Below are positions 35,837 to 43,522 of a DNA stretch of 64,000 nucleotides, piece after piece. Below the pieces are notes generated by a model, which was not told the DNA's origin, ran no database searches, and saw nothing but the letters and a program-made list of their open reading frames with translations. Where the stretch lies: assembly GCF_007859765.1 (NCBI RefSeq), contig NZ_SIHJ01000001.1:3265156-3329155 (forward strand), written 5' to 3'. A program made the translations under genes and the position numbers. Source of the DNA: Posidoniimonas corsicana. Lineage in GTDB: Bacteria; Planctomycetota; Planctomycetia; Pirellulales; Lacipirellulaceae. Position 1 is the stretch's first letter. Each line of letters starts with the position of its first letter.

Positions 35837-38185
35837 CTACTCAGCGACGCGGATCGTCGCCTCACCGGGCTCGAGGCCCTCGGCCGCCGCGGTCACCGTC
35901 AGCTCGCCCTCGGCCGCGTCGGCCCCCACGATCGCAATGCAGCGGCCGCGGTACGTGGTCCGCTGGTCTCCGCGGAATGGCTCGTGGCTGGTTGGCGAGC
36001 CGTTGTCGACCGCCCGCACCGCGCCCGGCCCGTCCACGGTGAAAGTCACCAGCTGCTCGGCGCCAGGCACGAGCACGCCGCTGGCGTCCACCACGCGGGC
36101 CTCGACGACGGCGACCTGGTCGACCGAGTCGCTCAGCTGCCCGACGCTGCTGATCAGCTCGAGCCGCGCAGGGGGGCCGGCGGTCTGCAACTCGTGACGG
36201 GCGACTTCGGCGCCGCTGTCGCGGGCGACCGCCACCAGCTTGCCGGGCTGGTAGTCGACGCGCCACTGGCGGGCCCGGCCGCTGCGGGAGAGCGGCTGGG
36301 CGCCAAGCGACTCGCCGTTGAGCAGCAGCTCAACTTCCTCACAGTTGCTGTAGACCTCGACCAGCTGCTCGCCCGGGTCGGCGTCCTGCGGGGTCCAGTC
36401 GTCGAACAGCACCTGGGGCCGCTTCCACTCGCTCTCCTCGTAGCCGGGGTCCTCCGGCGTGAGCGCGGTGGGCGCGACGCGGCGGAACGCGCGGACCATG
36501 GGGGTCTCGGACCACCAGCTCTGGCGCTCGTAGCCCCGCGCGTGCGGGTGGCCCGTGCGGTCCAGCAGGCCGGTGTCGAAGGTGGTGATCGGCCAGCGGG
36601 CGGACTCGCCCAGATAATCGATGCCCACCCACAGGAACTGCCCGGCGACCTGGGCGTTGTCGCGGCACGTGAGCCAGCGGCTGCGGTCGTGGCCCTGCTC
36701 GGTGTTGACGACTTTGCGTGTGGGGTCGTCCCGCCAGGCGTCCAGCAGCTCGGTGGTGCGGTAGTTGGTGCCGATCACGTCCAGCAGGTCCGCCAGGCCG
36801 TTGTCGTAGTCGTGGGTTACGTTCGGGCGGAACAGCCCCTGCGTGACGGGCCGGGTCGGGTCCGTCTGGTGGCAGACCTCCACCAGGCCGGCGAGCACCC
36901 GCTTGGCGTGCTCGGCGTCGTGCGTGTCGCGGATCTCGTTGCCGACGCTGTACATGATGACCGAGGGGTGGTTGCGGTCTCGCCGCACCGTTTCACGCAG
37001 GTCGCGCCGCCACCACTCGTCGAAGTACAGGTGGTAATCGTGCCGGCGTTTGCCCCTGTGCCAGACGTCGAAGAACTCGTCCATTACCAGCAGGCCCAGC
37101 TCATCGCACAGGTCGAGGAACACGGGGTCCACCGGGTTGTGGGATGTCCGCACCGCGTTGACGCCCAGCCGCTGCAGCGCCATCAGCCGCTCCCGCCACA
37201 GGCTCTTGGGGACCGCCGCGCCGACCGCTCCGGCGCAGTGGTGCAGGCACACGCCCTTGAGCTTCAGGTTCTGGCCGTTCAGCCAGAACCCGGTGTCGGG
37301 CCGGAACTCGGCCCTGCGGATACCGATGCGGGTCGCGACCTCGTCGCGGGGTTGTCCGTCGACAAGCAGCTGGTTGGTCACCGTGTAGAGCGCGCCGTGG
37401 CTAACGTGCCACAGCTCCGGCTTGGTGATCGAGAGGTCTTGCTCGACGACGCCCACGGCGCCGGCGAGGACCTGCCCGACCGCCTCGCGGGTCGCCACCT
37501 CGGCGCCGTCTGGGCTGTGGACGGTCGTCCGGAGCGTCACCTCCAGGTCGGCGTCCGACTCGTTCATCACCTCGGCCTGGCACGCAAGCACGGCCGACTC
37601 GGCGGCGACCTCCGGCGTGGAAAGAAATACGCCGTCTTGCGAGAACCGGACCGGGTCCACGACCACCAACCGGGCCTTGCGGTAGATGCCGCTGCCGGTG
37701 TACCACCGCGACGCCGGCTGCGCGGACGTGTCCGCCCGGACGGCGAGCACGTTCTCGCCGCCGGCCTTGAGGTGCGGCGTCAGCTCGTAGCGGAGGCCGA
37801 CGTAGCCGGACGGCCGGCTGCCCAGGTGGGCGCCGTTGATCCAGACATCACTGTTGGACATGACGCCGTCGAACTCGACAAACACCCTCCTCCCGCCGCC
37901 GGCCTCAGGGGTTGTGAAGTGCTTGCGGTACCAGGCCACGCCGGTCGGCAGGAAGCCGCCGGACGAACCCGACGGCGCGTCCTTCTGAAAGTCGCCCCGG
38001 ATGCTCCAGTCGTGCGGCAGCCGCACGGATGACCAGGCCGAGTCGTCGAGGTCGGCCGCCTGACCGCCCTCCAGATCGGACTGCTGGAAACGCCAGCCAT
38101 CGTTCAGGTCGGTGAGGACCCGCGTGGCGGCGGCGGCGGGCACGGCGGTGGTGATCGCGGCCAGCGCAAGTAAGGGAAGTCGCAC
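35837..38185 (-). CDS. Secreted GH2 beta-galactosidase-type glycosidase
   Basis: 782 residues from a GTG at 38185 with AGGAG seven bases upstream; signal peptide MRLPLLALAAITTAVPAAAA. Sugar-binding domain (LNDGWRFQQ ... VRLPHDWSI ... YRKHFTTP ... FDGVMSNSDVWINGAHLG), immunoglobulin-like domain, then the TIM barrel: KGVCLHHCAGAVG, NAVRTSHNPVDP, acid/base Glu in SVGNEIRDTHD and nucleophile Glu in VNTEQGHDR. Two C-terminal beta domains follow (DUF4982/Big-type). It starts 44 bp after the GH28 gene on the same strand, an operon. Likely trims galactose side chains of rhamnogalacturonan I; exact specificity is inferred from context. Confidence 0.93.
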   Translation of the reverse strand: MRLPLLALAAITTAVPAAAATRVLTDLNDGWRFQQSDLEGGQAADLDDSAWSSVRLPHDWSIRGDFQKDAPSGSSGGFLPTGVAWYRKHFTTPEAGGGRRVFVEFDGVMSNSDVWINGAHLGSRPSGYVGLRYELTPHLKAGGENVLAVRADTSAQPASRWYTGSGIYRKARLVVVDPVRFSQDGVFLSTPEVAAESAVLACQAEVMNESDADLEVTLRTTVHSPDGAEVATREAVGQVLAGAVGVVEQDLSITKPELWHVSHGALYTVTNQLLVDGQPRDEVATRIGIRRAEFRPDTGFWLNGQNLKLKGVCLHHCAGAVGAAVPKSLWRERLMALQRLGVNAVRTSHNPVDPVFLDLCDELGLLVMDEFFDVWHRGKRRHDYHLYFDEWWRRDLRETVRRDRNHPSVIMYSVGNEIRDTHDAEHAKRVLAGLVEVCHQTDPTRPVTQGLFRPNVTHDYDNGLADLLDVIGTNYRTTELLDAWRDDPTRKVVNTEQGHDRSRWLTCRDNAQVAGQFLWVGIDYLGESARWPITTFDTGLLDRTGHPHARGYERQSWWSETPMVRAFRRVAPTALTPEDPGYEESEWKRPQVLFDDWTPQDADPGEQLVEVYSNCEEVELLLNGESLGAQPLSRSGRARQWRVDYQPGKLVAVARDSGAEVARHELQTAGPPARLELISSVGQLSDSVDQVAVVEARVVDASGVLVPGAEQLVTFTVDGPGAVRAVDNGSPTSHEPFRGDQRTTYRGRCIAIVGADAAEGELTVTAAAEGLEPGEATIRVAE

Positions 38186-38229
38186 GGGCTTCTCCTAACG
38201 GTAGTTCTTGAGATAGATGGGCCGTGGCC

Positions 38230-39558
38230 TCAGTCTTCCGGCTGGAAGGCGCGCCCGTTGACCGACACGTCAAGCAGCAGCAGGTTGTCGATCTGGCCCG
38301 TGCGGAGACGATCCTGGCGGGCGGTCACTTCGACCTGCTGGAGCGTGATGTTCTGCAGGGTGTCGCCGTCGTTGCCGCGCAGATCGCCCAGCGTGGCGAG
38401 CGAGCCGCTGACCCGCCGGAGGACAACATTCCGGACCGTCGAGGTCGGTGGCTCGTGCCCCTGCAGGTCGAAGAACTGCGTCCACGGCTTCACGTCGAAC
38501 AGCGACTGCGCGCCGTCGAGCTTCAGGTCCTCGAACGTTAGGTTCTCGTAGAGCTGGGGCGTGTCCGGCCGGAGCTTGAGCCGCACCACCGGGATCGCCG
38601 GCCCCACGCGGCAGTTGCGCACCACCACGTTGCGCACCAGGGTCGCCTCGCTACCGCAGGTCAGCACGCCGTGGCCACTCTGGAAGTCGCAGTCCTCGAC
38701 CACCACGTTCTCGACCGGCGGGCTCGACTCGTCCTCGAGCGCCAGCGGCCCCTTGGTCCCCTTGAGGGCGATGCAGTCGTCGCCGACGGAGATGATGCAG
38801 CACCGGATGGTCACGCCCTGGCAGCTGTCGACGTCGATCCCGTCGGAGCTGGGGGCGCGGTCGATCGAAACCTCGTCCCAGGGCTGGTCATCGCCGGAGA
38901 TCTTGGGCGGGTCGCCGTGGGGGGCCGTGATCACCAGCCCCTGCAGCAGCACGTTGCGGCAGCGGTAGACGTGCAGGTTCCAGAACCCTGAGTCCTTCAG
39001 CCGAATGCCGCTGACGGTCACGCCGTCGCAGTCGTCGATGTACATCAGGCGGGGGCGTTCCACCTCCAGGTTGGTGCACTTGCGGTTCTCGGCGCGGCGT
39101 TTCCAGAACGCGGCCCAGTAGGGCCGGCCGGCGCCGTCCAGCACGCCGGCTCCGGTGACCGCAACACGTTTGAGGCCCTCAGCGTTAATCAACGCGGGGC
39201 GCCAGGGCTGGACCTTGCCCTCGATGCGCGTCATCCGGGTGGGGAAGTCGTCGATGTCGCCCGAGCCCTGCAGCACGGCGCCCTGTTCGAGGTGCAGCTC
39301 GACGCCCTGCTTGAGGAACAGCGCGCCGGACTTGAACACGCCCTCGGGAACCACGAGGCGGCCGCCGCCTTGTTTGCTGAGCGCGTCGATCGCCTTCTGG
39401 ATAGCGGCTGTGTTGATCTGCTCGCCGTCGCCCACGGCGCCGTGATCGACGATCGACGTATCCGCCCAGGCGGTGGCGGCGGAGGCAAAGACAACCGCCA
39501 GCGCTGCAGCCAGTGGTCTTTGAAGCAATGGTCTTTGAAGCTGTTTCATGAACCCCAT
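38230..39558 (-). CDS. Secreted GH28 polygalacturonase-type hydrolase
   Basis: 442 residues from the ATG at 39558; the ATG at 39549 (residue 4) is equally possible. Signal peptide ends near TAWADTS. Right-handed beta-helix with the GH28 catalytic motifs SSDGIDVDSC, GDDCIALKGT and SGHGVLTCGSE; the usual RIK motif appears as VVRLKLRP. DHGAVGDGEQINTAAIQKAI is the pectate-lyase/polygalacturonase entry motif. Acts on homogalacturonan or the rhamnogalacturonan backbone (exo or endo not decided). First of a two-gene unit with the GH2 gene; a factor-independent terminator separates it from the gene upstream. Confidence 0.92.
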   Translation of the reverse strand: MGFMKQLQRPLLQRPLAAALAVVFASAATAWADTSIVDHGAVGDGEQINTAAIQKAIDALSKQGGGRLVVPEGVFKSGALFLKQGVELHLEQGAVLQGSGDIDDFPTRMTRIEGKVQPWRPALINAEGLKRVAVTGAGVLDGAGRPYWAAFWKRRAENRKCTNLEVERPRLMYIDDCDGVTVSGIRLKDSGFWNLHVYRCRNVLLQGLVITAPHGDPPKISGDDQPWDEVSIDRAPSSDGIDVDSCQGVTIRCCIISVGDDCIALKGTKGPLALEDESSPPVENVVVEDCDFQSGHGVLTCGSEATLVRNVVVRNCRVGPAIPVVRLKLRPDTPQLYENLTFEDLKLDGAQSLFDVKPWTQFFDLQGHEPPTSTVRNVVLRRVSGSLATLGDLRGNDGDTLQNITLQQVEVTARQDRLRTGQIDNLLLLDVSVNGRAFQPED

Positions 39559-39564
39559 CTTATC

Positions 39565-39600
39565 AAAAAACGATGGGGGCGGTGATGAATCACCGCCCCC
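39565..39600 (-). terminator. Rho-independent terminator of the beta-strand-repeat gene
   Basis: On the minus strand an 11-bp GC-rich stem (39600-39590 with 39585-39575, 4-base loop) is followed within four bases by TTTTTT (39570-39565). It lies 94 bases past the stop at 39695 and 7 bases before the GH28 start. Confidence 0.85.
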
Positions 39601-39694
39601 ACTGCCCCGCTCGGTCCAGGCAACCGCCTGGGTAAACTCAACAGAGACGCGGACCCTTCACGGCGACCTACCGGTCGCCTTCGGCCCGGCCGCC

Positions 39695-42600
39695 TCAGAC
39701 GCGCCGGCGCGGCCGCAGCCCGCCGGCGAGGCCAGCCATAATCAAGCCCGCAACCAGGGCGGCCGGCTCGGGCGCAGCGCCCGAGGAGCCGCTCGGCCCG
39801 GCGGCGACCGCACCGTAGTTGTCGCGCCACAGGTCGTAGTGGGCGCCGCCAACCGGCACGCCAAGGCCGCCGTCGTTCGGCAGCGCGACGTTGGCGCCGA
39901 GGCTGTCACGCCAGATGGTGTAGTCGGCTGCGTCGACCACGTTGTCCTGGTTGTAGTCACCCGGCAGGCCGAGCACCTCGCCGAGCGTCGTGACGCTCAG
40001 CAAGCCGTTGCCGGTGATGTACGAAACCTGGAACGTAGCGCTGGCGTTGCCGATCCGCCCGTAGGTGCCGACCGCCTGAGGGTCGTTCCCAAAGTAGAGC
40101 GAGTCGATAACGTCGGTCGAGCTGTGATCCAGGTTCAGGATCGAGCTGCCGCCAATAAACAGGTCGGCGGCGTCGGCGAAGAACGCCTGGTTGACGCTCA
40201 GCGTTCCCTCGGAGACCGTGGTGTCGCCGGTGTAGGTGCTGGCGCCGGTCAGGGTGAGCGTGCCCGCCCCCACCTTGGTCAGACGCGACACGGCGATCGA
40301 TCCGCCGCCGCCGTCGCCGTCCTCGATGACGCCGGCGAAGTCCGAATCGGTCCCCAGCCCACCGATCTCCCAGTTGACGTTCGGGATCGTGCCCGAGCCG
40401 CCGGTGAAGCCGTCGAGCACGGAGCTGGCGTCGCCGTGCAGCTCGCCGATGGCGGTTGTGATCTCGCCGGTGCCGCCGTTACGGTTAGCCAGTCGGGCGC
40501 CGGTGAGATTCAGCACCGCGTTGGGCAGCGTGGTCGCCGCGCCGGCGGTGCGCACCTCGCCGAGCAGCAGGGCGCTGCCGTTGGGGGCGATTGTCAGGGT
40601 GCCGCTGAAGGACTCGGTGTTGTTCAGGGCCAGCCACTTGCCCTCCACGCCCGAGTTGATGGTGAGGTCACCCTCGCCGGACAGGTTGGGGATGCCGTAG
40701 GTGCCGCCGGACCCCGACGCACCCTCCGCCTGGATGGTGTTGGAGGTGCCGGCGGTCACGGTCAGGCTGCTGTTGCTGATCGCGGACCCCGTGGGGGCGT
40801 TGATCGTGGCGCCCGACATGGTCAGGGCCCCGGTGCCCATCGCCTGGTTCGCGCCAATCTCGACGGCGCCGCCCTCGATCGTGACGCTGGTGAACTCGTT
40901 GACGGCGCTCAGCGTCAGGGTGCTCGACCCACGCTTGGTGAGCGTGCCGGTGGCCAGGATCGAGCTGCCGCTGAAGCCGTAGTTGTTGGTGTTAGAGTCG
41001 ACCACCACGTTACGCGGGTTGACCACCGTCGTGACATTGATGGCCGGGTTGGCGCCGGTGTCGTTGAAGGTGATGTCGTCGCCCTGGAAGAACACATCCG
41101 GCGAGCCGCCAAGGGTCCAGTTCTGAGTGGTCTCGACGTCCCAGTCGCCGTTCACGGCGCCGGACCAGACAACCGCCCCACCCGCGCCCACCTCGGTGCT
41201 GGTGAACTTCAGGCTGTTGCCGTCGATGAACACGGTCGGCTTGTCACCGCGGCCGGGCCAGTTGACGCTCCAGCCACTGAGCGAGTCGCTGAAGCCGCCG
41301 CTGGATGTCAGGAAGGTGTAGGTCAGGCCGGGCGCGGGGTCGGCGCCCAGGAAGTTAGGGTCGACCAAGCCGCCCCCCGACACGCTGGTCGTGCCGTTGA
41401 CCTGGACCAGGTCGTTGACGCCAGGAGTGTCGTTCATGTCGTACACGATCGAGCCGCCGTTGAAGCTCAGCTGACCGTCAAACGTGATCGTGCCCACGGT
41501 GGGGACGGGCTCGTTGGTCAGGTCGGTGTCGTTGTCGACGGTCGACACGTCGGCCGGCCGGATCTCGCCCTCGTCGTGGTTAAAGGCGCCAACAATCGTG
41601 CCGCTGCCCTGGATCTGCTGCAGAGGCGACGACGAGAACGTGTTGGTCGTGCCGGAGACGTCCAGCGTGGCGCCGGCCAGCACGTCGATCGTGGACTTGA
41701 ATGTGCCGTAGCCGCCGGGGATCGAGTCCGCCGTGTTGGTAAAGGCGAGCGTGCCCTCAGAGACGCGGACCACGCCGCCCTGGCGGCCGATGTCGGTGTT
41801 GGATCCCACGAGCGGGTCCACAAACGTCCCGGAGAAGGTGTGGGTGCCGGCGCCAATCTTGTTGATCGACATGCCGCCGAACGTGGTGGAGCCGCCGCCG
41901 CCGGTCACGGTGCCGGCGAACTCGCTGTCGCCACCCAGGCCGCCGATGATGTAGCGGGCCGCGCTGCCGCCCGAGCCGCCGTTGCCGCCCCGCAGGTTCG
42001 CGGTGGCCGTGCCGTTGAGGGCGCCGAAGGGGAGGTTGTTGCCGAACGAGTTGGTCCGGATGAAGAACTCGAAGTTGTCCATGTTGACCACCGAGTTCTC
42101 GAACGACGCCGCAGTCCAACCGCCGCCGTTGACGCGGCCGCGGAAGAAGCTGACGCCGGCCTCGTCGGTGCCGGTCATGTTCACCACGCTGAACCCGCCG
42201 CCGGTGACCCAGTCGCCGTCAGCGGAAACCGTGGCGCCCGCAGTGCCCGACTCGATGTTGAGCGTGCTCCCGCCGCCGCCCTGGATGTTGTCCAGGAAGT
42301 TCGATCCGCCGCCCAGCATGCGGATGGTGCCGGTCCCACCGGCCGCGACCGAAACCGTGTCGAACACGCCGCCGGCGATCGCGTTCTCCAGCACGGTCCC
42401 GTCGGCCATCGCGATCGGGGCCGTGGCGCCCGCGTAGATGCCCAGCGTGCCGATGCGGAGCGTGCCGCCGTTCACGTTGATGGGCCCGGTGAGGGCGCTG
42501 GCGTCGCCGCCGATGGTAAGGATGCCCACGCCCTGCTTGGTGAAGCCGCTTGTGCCCGCCAGGTTGTTGCCGATAAAGGCGTCGTCGAACTCGGAGCTGG

Positions 42601-43006
42601 GAATGAGCTGATTGACCGTGATGGTGGGCGCGTCGTCGTCGAGCGTGATGACCGACGTCTCCGGGACGTTCGTGAAGAAGTCCCAGACGCCGCCGGTGGC
42701 CGTGTTGGTATCGCCGAAGATGATGTGGCCCAGGGTCAGCGGCGAGTCGACCGTGATGCTGGCGTCGCCATTCAGGTCGACCGAGTTGAAGTCGGCCGTG
42801 GCGCCCACGCCGCTGGCGACCGTTCCGCCATTCCAGTTGCCGGTACTGAAGTAGTCGCCCCCGGCGGTGTTGTTCCAGGTGCCGTCAACGCCCAAGGCGA
42901 GCGGAGTCAGTGCTAGGGACAGCGCCACACAGGCGCCCGCGCGGGCTAAACCAGCGAAAGGTCGCGTGATTGTTCGTCCAGTGAGCATTGCCATCTTTCG
43001 CACCAT
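39695..43006 (-). CDS. Large beta-strand-repeat surface protein with dockerin-like and PEP-CTERM tail
   Basis: 1,103 residues from the ATG at 43006 (AGGA five bases upstream); MAMLTG at residue 5 is another candidate. Signal peptide about residues 10-38 (AGACVALSLALTPLALG). At least four autotransporter-associated beta-strand repeats are seen, for example LTKVGAGTLTLTGASTYTG, FTKQGVGILTIGGD, INKIGAGTHTFSGTF and LTKRGSSTLTLSAVN. Instead of an autotransporter barrel, the C-terminus has a dockerin-type segment (GDYNQDNVVDAADYTIWRDS) and a PEP-CTERM tail (APEPAALVAGLIMAGLAGG..RR). Such passengers form long beta-helices. It sits inside the pectin locus, same strand as GH106 and GH28, so it may bind or display at the surface; no catalytic motif seen. 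Confidence 0.87.
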   Translation of the reverse strand: MVRKMAMLTGRTITRPFAGLARAGACVALSLALTPLALGVDGTWNNTAGGDYFSTGNWNGGTVASGVGATADFNSVDLNGDASITVDSPLTLGHIIFGDTNTATGGVWDFFTNVPETSVITLDDDAPTITVNQLIPSSEFDDAFIGNNLAGTSGFTKQGVGILTIGGDASALTGPINVNGGTLRIGTLGIYAGATAPIAMADGTVLENAIAGGVFDTVSVAAGGTGTIRMLGGGSNFLDNIQGGGGSTLNIESGTAGATVSADGDWVTGGGFSVVNMTGTDEAGVSFFRGRVNGGGWTAASFENSVVNMDNFEFFIRTNSFGNNLPFGALNGTATANLRGGNGGSGGSAARYIIGGLGGDSEFAGTVTGGGGSTTFGGMSINKIGAGTHTFSGTFVDPLVGSNTDIGRQGGVVRVSEGTLAFTNTADSIPGGYGTFKSTIDVLAGATLDVSGTTNTFSSSPLQQIQGSGTIVGAFNHDEGEIRPADVSTVDNDTDLTNEPVPTVGTITFDGQLSFNGGSIVYDMNDTPGVNDLVQVNGTTSVSGGGLVDPNFLGADPAPGLTYTFLTSSGGFSDSLSGWSVNWPGRGDKPTVFIDGNSLKFTSTEVGAGGAVVWSGAVNGDWDVETTQNWTLGGSPDVFFQGDDITFNDTGANPAINVTTVVNPRNVVVDSNTNNYGFSGSSILATGTLTKRGSSTLTLSAVNEFTSVTIEGGAVEIGANQAMGTGALTMSGATINAPTGSAISNSSLTVTAGTSNTIQAEGASGSGGTYGIPNLSGEGDLTINSGVEGKWLALNNTESFSGTLTIAPNGSALLLGEVRTAGAATTLPNAVLNLTGARLANRNGGTGEITTAIGELHGDASSVLDGFTGGSGTIPNVNWEIGGLGTDSDFAGVIEDGDGGGGSIAVSRLTKVGAGTLTLTGASTYTGDTTVSEGTLSVNQAFFADAADLFIGGSSILNLDHSSTDVIDSLYFGNDPQAVGTYGRIGNASATFQVSYITGNGLLSVTTLGEVLGLPGDYNQDNVVDAADYTIWRDSLGANVALPNDGGLGVPVGGAHYDLWRDNYGAVAAGPSGSSGAAPEPAALVAGLIMAGLAGGLRPRRRV

Positions 43007-43522
43007 GTCCTGAGAAGTGGGGTGACGTCGGAGTTGGAACCTAGAACAGTTGATTTGCACGCTCGACCGCGAGCCGAATCCGGTAGCCCAAGCGTCGTGA
43101 AGCAGAGCATGGCTCCGCCGCCGAGTAGGTGTGCATACGGGCAGCGAACGACTCGAAGCCGCCACAGTTCACCCTGAACGGGCGAGGAAAACAGTCGGAG
43201 ATAAGACAGGGAACCAGTACTACAGGCTGCCCAAACGGAATAATCCGCCCCTGTGCCCTTCAGATTAGATCCGCCCTGTGGGGCTGTCCAGCAGCCCTGT
43301 TTGCAATGGGGGTCGCGGAAAACGCAGCGGGGTGCAAGCGTAGTCGACTGCACTCCTGCCGGGCTCGACCGGTCAGGTTAGCTCTTCCCGACTGCGGGGA
43401 GCGTCAGTGCTCTTCATGCTTCGATGCAACAAAGAGCTCAACAGAGCAGGAGCCCGCAAGAACGGCTCTCCGCAGAGCGATCTCTTGGCGGCCAGCTGGA
43501 CCGTCGGACGATCAGCAGGTTT
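43007..43522. other. Intergenic region upstream of the beta-strand-repeat gene
   Basis: 516 bases, no gene with coding character on either strand. It carries ATGCAAC (43424-43430) and GTTTGCAA (43299-43306), words that also occur in the control regions at 47516-47578 and 49781; these may be sites for the locus regulator. Confidence 0.45.

Noticed and set aside
35750-38032. Long open frame antisense to the GH2 gene
   Set aside because: The GH2 strand has all catalytic motifs; this is a GC-driven shadow.
39548-42916. Very long open frame (over 1,100 codons) antisense to the beta-strand-repeat gene
   Set aside because: Low-complexity Val/Asp/Arg/Gly translation typical of the complement of a GC-rich repeat gene; the opposite strand has signal peptide, repeats, dockerin and PEP-CTERM tail.
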